From: Saitoella complicata NRRL Y-17804
Lineage: Eukaryota > Ascomycota > Saitoellomycetes > Saitoellales > Saitoellaceae
Assembly (NCBI RefSeq): GCF_001661265.1
Contig: NW_017567009.1
Coordinates: forward strand, 62,001-126,000
DNA length: 64,000 bases
Reading direction: 5' to 3'
Each line of letters starts with the position of its first letter. Positions within the stretch are counted from its first letter, which is position 1. This document shows, in pieces, positions 1 to 9,232 of the stretch. Under the pieces are notes generated by a model. The model made no database searches and was not told where the DNA came from. It was given only the letters and a program-made list of their open reading frames with translations. Made by a program: the position numbers and the translations under genes.

Positions 1-42
1 TGCACAGCGTGAGAAACACCATGACTAATCTTGACTCAACAG

Positions 43-190
43 GGCATGCGCCAATACCAGATGGGCCAAACTTGCAGACATCGCCATGGGGATTGCAGGA
101 GTCGGAGTCATGGTCTACACTACGTCTACGACAATTCAGAGCTGGGCGGACAAGAGCGCACCTGCCCCCGGTTATTGTGACAGCCGTTAG
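43..190 (+). CDS. C-terminal end of an AVT/AAAP-type amino-acid transporter (partial)
   Basis: The reading frame from about 43 to the TAG at 188-190 gives a membrane-protein tail with WAKLADIAMGIAGVGVMVYT, followed by TTSTTIQSW and a short polar end. In the AAAP family (yeast Avt, animal PAT) the last helix commonly ends in a YTT..TI..W pattern, which is the basis for the call. An in-frame stop at 32-34 and an AG acceptor at 41-42 show that this is a final exon. The donor could be the GT at 9-10, which would make a 34-nt intron, shorter than any other intron here, so the real donor probably lies left of the window. Substrate and location (vacuolar or plasma membrane) cannot be told from this piece. 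Confidence 0.5.
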
Positions 191-679
191 CGGCGCCATT
201 TGATGTGATGACTCCTTTAGTGCCGTTCGCGTTTGCCGGGTTTCCGAGAGCAGGGAGAGTTTCTCTATAGCATGATGGCCATGGTAGCAGAGCATTGTGA
301 CGCATACCATTCAATAGAACAGAGTTCTGACAAGCCTACTATTGACGTTACGTTATTGGGGGGTTGAATTGCGCGCTCGCAGTCGTCCTCGTGATTTTTA
401 AAGTTGGGCGGGATGTCGGCAGCCGCTGCCACCGGCCTGCAACTTGCGCACTCTAGAGGACTTAGGACTGTGCTGTGCTGTGTGTGCCGAGTTCCGTGCA
501 CCAGTCGAAATTGTTGGAGGGTACAAATCAATGCATACACCCGAGTAGTTGCTGTCCTGCTAGATACCCGTTATCAGAGTCGTCGATCCCATCAGTCACT
601 CCTTCGACATATAGGACGGCTCCCCTCTCTTCAACAACCTCGATCTACCCTGACTGTTGAAAGCTTCGCGTTGCCGCCG
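191..679. other. Intergenic region and 5' leader of the DHA1 transporter
   Basis: This stretch separates the transporter tail from the next gene. A frame open with the DHA1 gene extends upstream to 404, but it begins with TTG and its first 92 codons read as Cys/Arg/Ser-rich sequence without MFS features, so I treat it as untranslated leader. No other gene or repeat was seen. Confidence 0.5.
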
Positions 680-2335
680 ATGTCAACAGCACAATACTTG
701 CCTCAGGACCTCTCCGAGAAGGACCACGTCTCAGACTCGGATCAGACTGTTACCGACATCGCCGACCCTTCTTCCACAGCTGTACCACCTTCATCGACCA
801 CAGCCTACCCGGCACTACACGACCAGCATCACTATGCCATTCCTCACGACGCTGCATACCACGCCGCACACCCAGATGTGGAGAAAGGAGATCCAAGAGA
901 GTTAACCAATGCAATCAGCAGACGCAGAACCGACAGAATATATATTGAATGGGAGGAAAACGACCCGGAAGATCCATTCAATTGGAGCAGGACGAGAAAG
1001 TGGGTCGTAACGGTTGTTGCCAACCTCATGACTTTTATGGTGGCATTCAATGCAGGAGCATATACTCCAGGACAAGCTGGTATGGAGGAGACATTCGGAG
1101 TATCTCGAGTGGCCATCATCTGTGGGTTGACGGTCTACGCCCTTGGATTTGGTGTGGCACCCCTCGTTCTGGCACCCCTTTCTGAGGTGTACGGACGCAA
1201 CCCAGTTTACATTGTCAGTTTCTTGATTTACACGGTTTTCTTCATCGAATGTGCATTGTCACAGAACCTCGCTACCATGCTCGTCGGTCGTTTCATTCAG
1301 GGTTGTGCTGGTTCGACTGGATCTACGATGGTGGGTGGGACATTGGCCGATATTTGGCATTCGGACGAGCGCGGGACGCCCATGTCCATGTTTGCTACTG
1401 TTGCGATGGTGTCGACTTCGCTTGGGCCATTAGTGGCTGGATACATCAACGATGGCTTGGGCTGGAGATGGATTCATTGGATTCAGATGATTGTCTGTGG
1501 TGTATGCTGTATCGTCTTCGTCCTTGTCTTGAGGGAATCTCGTGGTTCTGTATTGCTTAGCAAGAGGGCGAAGAAGATGAGGAAGGAGACTGGTGATCAG
1601 CGTATCCGTGCGCCGGCAGATGATGAACGTGCAAGTTTGGCTGTGTTGGTCAAGGTATCGCTGACCAGACCTTTGTGGTTGTTGATCAGTGAACCTGTCG
1701 TCTTTTCCTTTTCCCTCTGGTTGGCCTTCGTTTGGGGAATTCTTTACCTCTTCTTGGAGTCCATCCCGCTTACGTTTCAGACTGTTCACGGATTCTCGAC
1801 CTCATCTGTCAGTCTCGTGTTTTTGGCCATGACTATCGGAGTCCTTATTGGTGCTGTACTCGACTTTACCGTCCAGCAACCACTCTACCTCAAATCCGCT
1901 CAACGCAGTGAGACTGGCCAACCGATCCCAGAATCTCGTTTGTACTCCAGCTGTGTGGGAAGTTTAATCCTTACCGGTGGTATGTTCATGTACGGATGGT
2001 CAAGTCGGGAAGGCGTTCACTGGATTGTGCCAACGATCGCCGTCGCCATGGTAGGGTTCGGTCTCTACACCATTTACCTTTGTGTCTTCAACTACCTTTC
2101 CGATATCTATGGACGCTATGCGAGTTCAGCCCTGGCCGCCCAGAGTTTCTTGCGAAACATGTTCGGTGCTGGGTTTCCCTTGTTCACCGTGCAGATGTTC
2201 AACAAGCTTGGCTTTGCTTGGGCTTCATCTCTTTTGGGGTTCATTGCTCTTGCACTTTCAGCTGTGCCGTTTGTCTTGATGAAGTGGGGTCCGGAGATCA
2301 GGCGGAGGTCAAAGTTTGCTTCAAATTTAGAATAA
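680..2335 (+). CDS. MFS drug:H+ antiporter, DHA1 family (polyamine/multidrug type)
   Basis: Single-exon gene of 551 residues. A polar N-terminal tail of about 95 residues leads into NDPEDPFNWSRTRKW, the hallmark pre-TM1 motif of fungal DHA1 transporters, then 12 predicted helices. MFS motif A is seen as LSEVYGRNP in the TM2-TM3 loop and antiporter motif C as the GPLVAGY segment of TM5, followed by the GWRWIHWIQ turn. A charged central loop (KRAKKMRKETGDQ) separates the two halves. The ATG at 680 is chosen because upstream codons look non-coding. The family includes Tpo1-4, Flr1 and related plasma-membrane exporters of polyamines and drugs. The gene lies tail-to-tail, 185 bp from ornithine decarboxylase, which fits polyamine export but does not prove it. 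Azole or other drug efflux is the alternative. Confidence 0.88.
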   Translation: MSTAQYLPQDLSEKDHVSDSDQTVTDIADPSSTAVPPSSTTAYPALHDQHHYAIPHDAAYHAAHPDVEKGDPRELTNAISRRRTDRIYIEWEENDPEDPFNWSRTRKWVVTVVANLMTFMVAFNAGAYTPGQAGMEETFGVSRVAIICGLTVYALGFGVAPLVLAPLSEVYGRNPVYIVSFLIYTVFFIECALSQNLATMLVGRFIQGCAGSTGSTMVGGTLADIWHSDERGTPMSMFATVAMVSTSLGPLVAGYINDGLGWRWIHWIQMIVCGVCCIVFVLVLRESRGSVLLSKRAKKMRKETGDQRIRAPADDERASLAVLVKVSLTRPLWLLISEPVVFSFSLWLAFVWGILYLFLESIPLTFQTVHGFSTSSVSLVFLAMTIGVLIGAVLDFTVQQPLYLKSAQRSETGQPIPESRLYSSCVGSLILTGGMFMYGWSSREGVHWIVPTIAVAMVGFGLYTIYLCVFNYLSDIYGRYASSALAAQSFLRNMFGAGFPLFTVQMFNKLGFAWASSLLGFIALALSAVPFVLMKWGPEIRRRSKFASNLE

Positions 2336-2520
2336 GGGAAAGTGAGATATCAGGATATTTTCGAACTTCGGGACCACTTTTTATCACGTTAATTGCATTG
2401 GACGAAGCATAGCATAGGACAGACGAAACCAGATACCTACGAATTGCAAGGTGTTCGATTTGAATAAACGGATATCAAAGATTAAATTGTGAGCTAAATA
2501 CAGTCCAATGTCCACGACAT

Positions 2521-3879
2521 CTAAGCAGACAAAGCCTTCATCATCTCCTCCGCACCCTTCTCCGAGTTCACATACTGCACCCTCGAGATAGGGAAGCCGT
2601 TGAAACGACTGGCGGCACAACCAGTGTAGGCACCCATCTCCTCAAAGTAAAGCCAGTCTCCGACATCCAAAGCGTAAGGCAAGAAAGACTCCTCGCTAAT
2701 GCAGTCAAGGGAGTCGCAAGTGGGTCCCCATACAGAGCATCTCACAGAAGAATCGCCGCGAGCCTCGTTGTAGAGGAAACGGCCATCGTGAGCCAAAACG
2801 CGAGGGACGGGGTGCTGGTGGTCGAACAAAATACAGTTGAACGATCCGTAGACACCGTCGCTGACGTAATACATGTAGGACTTGTCAGCGAGGCCAGCCT
2901 CACCTTCCTGGTTGGCAACGGTCCTGCGAGCGATGATGTTGACAGCCAAGGTAAACGCGTTGGCAACATAGTACCTTCCGGGCTCAGCGATAACCCTAAT
3001 AGTCGAAGGGAAGTGCTGGTCAATGGCAGGGCCAAGGACGGCAGCGATGGTCTCGAAGTTGTCGTGACCGAAACCACCACCAACATCGAGCAACTTCAGG
3101 TCGTATCCAACGGAAGCAGCCTCGTCGAAGACGCAGCGAGCACGCTCAACAGCGTCGACGAAGGCAGAAGGATCCCACGAACCAGATCCAACGTGGAAAG
3201 AAACACCGACAATGTCGAGCTCAAGCTCCTTAGCCAACTTCAATAGGGGCAAGGTGGTGTCCAAAGGAGCACCGAACTTCAATCCCAACTGACACAAAGA
3301 CTTGGAATCATCGGTCAAAATCCTCAACAAGAGGCTAGCACCGGGATAAAGGCGCTTGATCTTGTGCAACTCGTCCGCGTTGTCGAAGGTCATCATACGG
3401 ACGCCATTGTTGGCAGCAAACTTGATGTGAGACGCCGCCTTGCAAGGGTTGGCGTAGATGATCTTATTCTCAGGAACACCGAGGGACAAGACCTGCTGAA
3501 TTTCGGCCTTCGAGGCACAGTCGAAGCCGGTACCGAGGGACGCGAGAAGGCGAACAACCTGGGGGTCAGGGTTGCACTTCACAGCGTAGAAGGGCTCCAC
3601 GCGAGGCAGATTACGCTTCCAACGGAGATGCTGGCGGTAGACCTCACCGACGTCGGCAACGAAAAAACCGTTCTCACTGTCGGAGACACCGGCATCGACG
3701 TCCATCGCGGCCAAATGAGACAAGAGAGCATTCCTAACAAAAGCGCGGCCAGGGTTAGACACACGCTGCTTGTGAGATTGGGGGAGCACAATAGGAGCGC
3801 CCAAGTTCGGCGAAGACGCCAAGTGGTTGGTAGTTTCAATGATTGCTGGAGACATGGCAACAGCGGCGGAAGGAGACAT
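2521..3879 (-). CDS. ODC: Ornithine decarboxylase
   Basis: Cytosolic PLP enzyme making putrescine from ornithine, the entry step of polyamine synthesis; 452 residues without coding introns. The PLP-binding lysine is in FYAVKCN (about K101); the group IV decarboxylase glycine loop is LDVGGGFGHD; the phosphate-binding EPGRYYVA and the catalytic cysteine of WGPTCDSLD follow. Length matches fungal ODC (430-480). A frame open upstream to 3936 starts only with TTG; the first ATG in good position is 3879, with a second at residue 9 (MSPAIIE). The mRNA leader appears to contain a 52-nt intron and a two-codon upstream ORF (listed separately), both compatible with translational control, which is usual for ODC. 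The neighbouring DHA1 transporter may export the product. Confidence 0.96.
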   Translation of the reverse strand: MSPSAAVAMSPAIIETTNHLASSPNLGAPIVLPQSHKQRVSNPGRAFVRNALLSHLAAMDVDAGVSDSENGFFVADVGEVYRQHLRWKRNLPRVEPFYAVKCNPDPQVVRLLASLGTGFDCASKAEIQQVLSLGVPENKIIYANPCKAASHIKFAANNGVRMMTFDNADELHKIKRLYPGASLLLRILTDDSKSLCQLGLKFGAPLDTTLPLLKLAKELELDIVGVSFHVGSGSWDPSAFVDAVERARCVFDEAASVGYDLKLLDVGGGFGHDNFETIAAVLGPAIDQHFPSTIRVIAEPGRYYVANAFTLAVNIIARRTVANQEGEAGLADKSYMYYVSDGVYGSFNCILFDHQHPVPRVLAHDGRFLYNEARGDSSVRCSVWGPTCDSLDCISEESFLPYALDVGDWLYFEEMGAYTGCAASRFNGFPISRVQYVNSEKGAEEMMKALSA

Positions 3880-3946
3880 TTCGAGTTGTGGGTTGACAAA
3901 GAGTGTTTGAGAGGACCGGTTTGCGAGCAGGACCAATTGTTGGGCT

Positions 3947-3955
3947 TTAGAACAT
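3947..3955 (-). promoter_or_regulatory. Minimal upstream ORF (Met-Phe-stop) in the ODC leader
   Basis: On the minus strand ATG TTC TAA occurs 67 nt before the ODC start codon, within the presumed leader. It is directly visible. Whether ribosomes use it is inference; short uORFs are known to tune ODC and SAM decarboxylase synthesis in other organisms. Confidence 0.4.
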
Positions 3956-4090
3956 AAAATGTTCTGAGTGTACAGTTACTTTTGTGTTTCGACCTTCGAG
4001 AAGGATAGAGTAGCCCTCGTCACGAGGAGCTTACTCTACTTTGAAGGTGTGCCAAGCGGTGGGGGGGTTTAAGGCTGTCAGCGAAGGATG

Positions 4091-4142
4091 CTAAGGCATA
4101 GTTAGCCATTGATCTTCAAGAAAAGTAGCAATTGATGCTTAC
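4091..4142 (-). other. Probable 52-nt intron in the ODC 5' leader
   Basis: On the minus strand a GTAAGC donor at 4142, a GGCTAACTATG branch-like element and a TTAG acceptor ending at 4091 form a 52-nt unit, exactly the usual intron size here. It lies 212 nt upstream of the ODC start codon. The remaining sequence 3956-4473 holds the promoter of this gene and the 3' flank of the convergent methyltransferase; I see no gene in it. Confidence 0.55.
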
Positions 4143-4473
4143 CGGACAGTGCAGTATGGAACTGGCTTGAAGTGGACGAGCTTGGTGGGGGCGGTGTCGT
4201 TGAAAGCTCCTGAAGCCGTGGTGGGCAATTGGGCTACCTTTTGCGAGCAAGGCAGCAAAAACGAAATGTGTATTCTACCAGTACAATGAGCACTGGCGAT
4301 GGAACGATGCCTTTTGGTAAGGGATCGGGGTTTTGGTGGAGTTGATGTCCAAGGGAAAAGTCCTCGATTCGATCGGAGTGACGCTAAATCCGCATGCTTA
4401 CTTTTTCGCAGTAGAATGAGGGGCCGAGGTCATCGTGCCGTTTTCATGGTCCGAAGGTTGCAAAATGCTTCAA

Positions 4474-5664
4474 TTATTTTCTTTGATATATCAGCAGCTC
4501 TATCACCTGTGCAGTCTCTGTATCGCCTTCAATTGCCACCTTCGTCCTGCACGTCACCTCCAGTCCTTTTGCCTCCATGAGCTCAAAGAACTCCTTCTCG
4601 TCCTCGTGCCGTCGCTTGTATGCCATTAGCAGTCGGTTATTATTGTTCAAAACCGCATCTATCACACCGACCAGCGGCTCGAAGTATGCAGAATTGTAGG
4701 TGCAGTCTGTCATGATCACCAGACCGAAGCTGGTTTTGTAATGTTCTGGCAATGGCTCTGTCCAGTCCAGTTCCACGAACTTTGCTCGATCACCCAGAGA
4801 ATTGGCCTTAAGGTTCAGGTCTGCAATTTCTTTAGCTAGACCCAGGTCTGTCAGAGTGACCAAGCAATTCTCGAAGAGTGTTGCAAATGTGATGCCGAAC
4901 GTCCCGCATCCAGCACCAAGCTCAAGGATATTGACATGATCACGATTGAGACATGCCCTTATGGCTTTCCGTAACTCTGGTGATGCCAAATTGCTCCTCT
5001 CATTGTCTAGTGAAGCGAGCACAAGGGAAGCACTCAAACCAGCATCCCTGGGCAGCATAATTAGCCAACTCCCAAACCGATTTCTGCTGCAAGACATACC
5101 ATATATGCCGTGCAATGCTTTCACCAGTCTCCTCGACCACCTTCAGCACTCTATCATCCCGTATTTGTAGCCTCCTCTCCACAAACAGCTCCTTCGTCTT
5201 CTGGCCAAGCCTGAACGGCAAACTCCATATTGGCAGCACAGAGGTCCGCCCTTGCACCATCATATACTGCCCCCATACATCTTGCACTGCTTTTCTGTCC
5301 TTCTCACCGACTCTCAGGAAGTATTGATGCTTAGGATTGCACTTTGCGGCATCGACCTGCAACACCACCTTCAACGCTCTCATAGGGAACGTCCAGTCAA
5401 CAGTCTTGCTCAGCACCGCCGTCTCCGCACTTCCAGGTCCATTTCTGTAAAGAATTGCTTCCAGAGTGGCATTATCCTCATAAAACGTCTCTCCTAGCTA
5501 TCATAACTTTAGCACAACCAGCATTCGAAGGATATGGGGGTACACACATCCGTAGTGAGGGTAACGACCGCCGTAATCGTCCAAACGGCAGACTTTGGAC
5601 TCTTCGCCTCGAGCTTCGTAACCGGCGCCTTCAAGAACCTACAATGCGTGATTCCACCCATCAT
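4474..5664 (-). CDS. METTL21-type protein-lysine methyltransferase (Methyltransf_16 family)
   Basis: Three exons: 5664-5548, 5497-5100 and 5047-4474, with introns of 50 and 52 nt; about 362 residues. The C-terminal half is a seven-beta-strand SAM methyltransferase: motif I is NILELGAGCGTFGI, and MTDCTYN is the D-x-x-Y signature of the METTL21/EFM lysine methyltransferase group. The splice joining SIARHIW to DAGLSASLVL restores the family's conserved entry helix. An N-terminal region of about 150 residues (TLTTDLGETFYEDN, TVDWTFPMRALKVVLQVDAAK) is a fungal extension. Substrates of relatives are elongation factors and chaperones; the specific target is unknown. The start could instead be ATG 5730, which would leave only 15 bp to the divergent THO gene; ATG 5664/5661 is preferred on spacing. 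Confidence 0.75.
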
Positions 5665-5745
5665 GTCGTTCCGTATCCCGAATTGGGAAATCCGCAAAGT
5701 GTAACGTCGACACCCCCAAGTCACCACCATCCCCTCACCACAAAG

Positions 5746-6457
5746 ATGTCGACGTCAATCCTCAAGGACCCATCACTCATCGAATTCCTCGAACTCACAG
5801 AAGAAGTACGCTCACTATGCCACCGAGTCCTCTCCTTGCCCTCTTCAGACGCGACACAACAAGCTCGAGACAGACGAACAGCGATGACCTACCTCACCCG
5901 CCTACGACAATTGAACAGATCAGCGCAACTACAAAGCCGAGCAGCGAAGCAAACTACAGCTGAGGCGAAACAAGAGCTGGATCGTGCGCATCTGGAGTTA
6001 CAGAATCTGTACTATGAGCATCAGCATTTCTTGAGTGAGATTGCACAGTGTGAGGATTATGCGTGAGTATACCTTTTGGAATTGCGTTGAACTTGAATGC
6101 TGACAGTTCATTCACAGGGCAACATATATTACGTTGGATCTGGCGTCCGAGGAAGACTTCCTCTCTTCGCACCCTGAACAACCATCATCCGACCCACATG
6201 TCCTCATGCTCGCAAGAATACAGGCCGAGGGTGACGAACGGGATCGACTAGAAGTACTCAGGAAGGAGTTGATCGCGAAGAAAGCGGCGCTGGTCGAAGA
6301 GAACAAGAAGAGAAAGGATGAAATGGAAGCATGGGATGCAGAGATGTTGAAGTTTATCGAGGTATGTCTGACACCACTCATCAGAACGACGGATCAAATG
6401 CTAATAAGGTGTGAATAGTCGGCAGGACCTATCAAGAAGACCTTGATGAAGTATTAG
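5746..6457 (+). CDS. THOC5: THO complex subunit 5-like protein (mRNA export/TREX)
   Basis: Exons 5746-6062, 6118-6361 and 6419-6457, with introns of 55 and 57 nt; 199 residues. The protein is almost wholly helical and coiled-coil. Diagnostic segments are LHLELQNLYYEHQHFLSEI, then CEDY and a YITLDLASEEDFL stretch, matching the core of THOC5/FMIP (neighbouring leucine-rich helix, EI..C..F and the short acidic EEF motif). Animal THOC5 is about 680 residues; fungal relatives are often this short and keep only the N-terminal coiled coil. THOC5 works in the nuclear THO/TREX complex, coupling transcription to mRNA export. The start ATG has a good context (CAAAGATGT). It shares a very short divergent promoter with the methyltransferase gene. 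Confidence 0.72.
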
Positions 6458-6564
6458 ATGGTACTACTAAGCTAAAGCCTACATGGGCGCAAGAATCCAA
6501 TATCTCCAGATATGCGACCAATTCCAGTTCATCTGAAGTCAATCGTACACGTATCACGACCGTT

Positions 6565-7276
6565 TCACTTCCCGCCCGCCAAGTGCATGAAGTTCTGCGC
6601 CAAGTCGGCAAGGATCCTTGCTTTATGCTGCGAGAGTCTGTCAGCAAACGTCCATATCCGACAGATGAAGCCACTCACGTCTGCAGGTAACGACTGATAC
6701 ACCTCATACACACTCCTCTGATTCCTCTCCCTGATGGCTCCCAGTCTATTTCCAACGACGGCACCCGCAAGAAGGCCAGGCACATTACCCACGATGAATC
6801 CAAGTACGGCACCACTCGCTCCTCCCGCAAGCGACCAGAACTTATTGCTCGTGCTGGTATCGAAGTTGACGTTGATATTCTCTTCATTCATCATTTCCTC
6901 GAACGCGTCCGCAAACTGGTCTTCCTCATACGCCGGTTGTTCCTGTCTTGGGTCTGGCCGTGACCAGCTGCCCCAGCCGGTGCTGGAGCCTGTACGGCGT
7001 GCTTGTTCTGCTCTTGCGCGGTCGTATTCTGCGCGTCTGCCCACATCGGAGAGGGTGTAGAATGCCTCTGTATATACGTCAGCTCCATCATTTCAATGGA
7101 AAGGTCCGATATATACCGTTCACTAACTGAAATCTTCTTGTCGCATTCGCATCGCCTGGGAAACGATCAGGATGAGAGGCGAGCGCAGCCTTTTTATAAC
7201 CAGTCTTGATCTGAATAGGCGTTGATTCTGGCTTGACACCGAGGACGGCGTAGTAATCTGGTAGCGAGTCTGACAT
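6565..7276 (-). CDS. J-domain (Hsp40) protein with a glycine-rich hydrophobic segment
   Basis: Exons 7276-7117, 7067-6679 and 6627-6565; 203 residues when both introns are removed. Residues 6-70 are a J domain with the HPD motif in ASHPDRFPGD and the helix IV segment LVNEAFYTLSDVGRRAEYDR restored across intron 1. A Gly/Ala-rich helix pair (GAVLGFIVGNVPGLLAGAVV) follows, then NRLGAIRERN, a layout seen in a conserved fungal J-protein family of unknown client. The 51-nt second intron has ideal signals (GTGAGT, TTGCTGAC, CTCGCAG) yet is a multiple of three without a stop, so retention would add 17 residues. The role is probably as an Hsp70 co-chaperone; the hydrophobic segment suggests membrane association. 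Confidence 0.82.
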
Positions 7277-7426
7277 GGCGGTGGATCGGTTGGTTAAGGT
7301 TCTTGTCGAAGAGGTTTCCAATAATGGGATCCAGTGACGTACAGTACCGTACACCGTGTGGCGGGGACCCAGCGCGTGAAGCGATCAGGCAGACAGGAAG
7401 AAGGAGCAGGCAGCATACACCCCAGC

Positions 7427-8949
7427 ATGTCCTCGGCCTCTCCACCAAACTCACCACGCCCACAACCGTTTGGTCTCTTCACTGCCAGGCGGAAATCTGC
7501 GCCATTACTCTCGCTTCTTGCCGCTCCCGAACGACCCCGATCCGCGTCTGGTGCTGGGCATACTCATCCACCGCCTGCGTTGTCAGAGTATGGGTCTATA
7601 GCTTCAAGACCGTCTCTTCATACGCTTCACACGACTCGGAGTTTCCAGTTGTTGGATCGTAGCGAGCAGCCAGTCAACTGGAAAAAGGTGAGGCTATTCT
7701 ACGCGACGGTCGTTTCACCTTGCTAACCCGTGCACAACAGTACTATGTCGAAGATGAGACCCTCAAAAAGATGAAAAAGAAAGTCAGAGCATTTTACGAG
7801 CAACAGAACACCCTCATCGAAAAGTTACAGGTCATTGACCAATTGTTGGCGAGCGATTTCCCACATGGTCTGATTCACACCTACGACACCGGCAGCCCAC
7901 GTCCTACAGACCTCGAGAATCAGCCATTACTAGGTGGTGACAGCCCCGAAGAGACCTCGAAACTTACCTGGCTCGCGATTAACGTCAACTTTGCCGCCAA
8001 TGTCTTCCTTCTCGCTGCCAAGGTCGTCGTCGCCCTGGCCACAAACTCCCTCTCCATTTTGGCTTCGTTGGTGGATTCATCCCTGGACTTCCTGTCAACA
8101 GTAATCATTTGGACAACCGCAAAAATCATCGAAAACCGCGACTGGAAATCTCGGTATCAGTTCCCTGTTGGACGTAACCGCTTGGAGCCAATCGGTGTGC
8201 TCGTATTCGCAGTCATCATGACTGTTGCGTTCTTCCAGGTCGCAGTACAAGCTGGACATCGCCTACTATTCGAGGAAAGTCGGGAGGTTGTGAGATTGAC
8301 AAACCTGAGTATCGGGATCATGGCGAGTACGGTGTTGGTGAAGGGATTGTGCTGGCTCTGGTGCAAAAACTTCAAGACGACGAGTGTGCAGGCATTAGCA
8401 CAAGATGCCATGAACGATGTTGTGTTCAAGTATGTTCTATTCATCGGACCACGTGGATTCTGCTGACGAAACATAGCTTCTTCTCGATTGTCTTTCCCTT
8501 GGTCGGTGGCTTTTTCAGCGTCTGGTGGCTCGACTCCCTAGGCGCCATCCTGATCAGTTTGTACATCGTTGTCGAGTGGTTACAGACTTCAGCAGAACAC
8601 ATCCAGCGACTCAGTGGCATGACTGCCGCGGTACGTACATTTCAATGCTCTCCGTGACGGACCGTTAGCTAACAAGCCCGTGCAGATCGAGGACCAACAA
8701 CAAATCGTGTACCTCGCCGCTCGTTTCTCCAACCTGATCCAATACGTGACGATGGTTAACGCATACCATGCTGGTGATAAGCTCGTTGTTGAGGTGGAAA
8801 TTTGCTTGGATCCCAAGACGAGTTTGAAGGATGGACATGATCTTGGTGAAGCACTTCAGTGGATGATTGAGTGTTTGCCGAATGTCGAGAGAGCTCATGT
8901 TCATCTTGACTATTCTCATAGTAGTCCGATTGGGCATAAGCCAAGATAA
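7427..8949 (+). CDS. Cation diffusion facilitator, probable Mn2+ transporter
   Basis: Exons 7427-7687, 7741-8429, 8477-8630 and 8686-8949 (introns 53, 47, 55 nt); 455 residues. A Ser/Pro-rich cytosolic N-terminus and a charged coil (KKMKKKVRAFYEQQN) precede six predicted membrane helices. The two metal-site motifs are DSSLD in helix 2 and DAMND in helix 5; D-x-x-x-D in both places is typical of Mn-CDF proteins, whereas Zn members use H-x-x-x-D. The soluble C-terminal domain ends with VNAYHAGDKLVVEVEI and HVHLDYSH, the usual CDF ferredoxin-like fold. It probably loads Mn2+ into vacuole or Golgi in exchange for protons. It shares a 150-bp divergent promoter with the J-protein gene. Fe2+ cannot be excluded as substrate. 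Confidence 0.88.
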
Positions 8950-9232
8950 TCTGAGGCGTGGGAATATGTCTGTGGCTACGAAAGCATGTCATTACATAGC
9001 ACATCTAGCGGACTTATGAAGGGGAGTTTAAGAACGGTAATAAGGAATATTATCTGTGTGTATCCAATGACTCGTATCCAAAGTATCATGTAAAACGCTC
9101 GTGTATGCCTGACCGTAACCCCCGGTATGTCTCGAATTATACTCGTACATATCCGCATCCATGATCCCAGTAAATCAAATAAAAAGAACATTAAGCAATC
9201 GTCTCAGCAATCAATAATAGTACACATCGCCC

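Noticed and set aside
404-679. 92-codon N-terminal extension of the DHA1 transporter
   Set aside because: It starts with TTG, is rich in Cys, Arg and Ser, and has no family resemblance; ATG 680 gives the usual polar tail and pre-TM1 motif.
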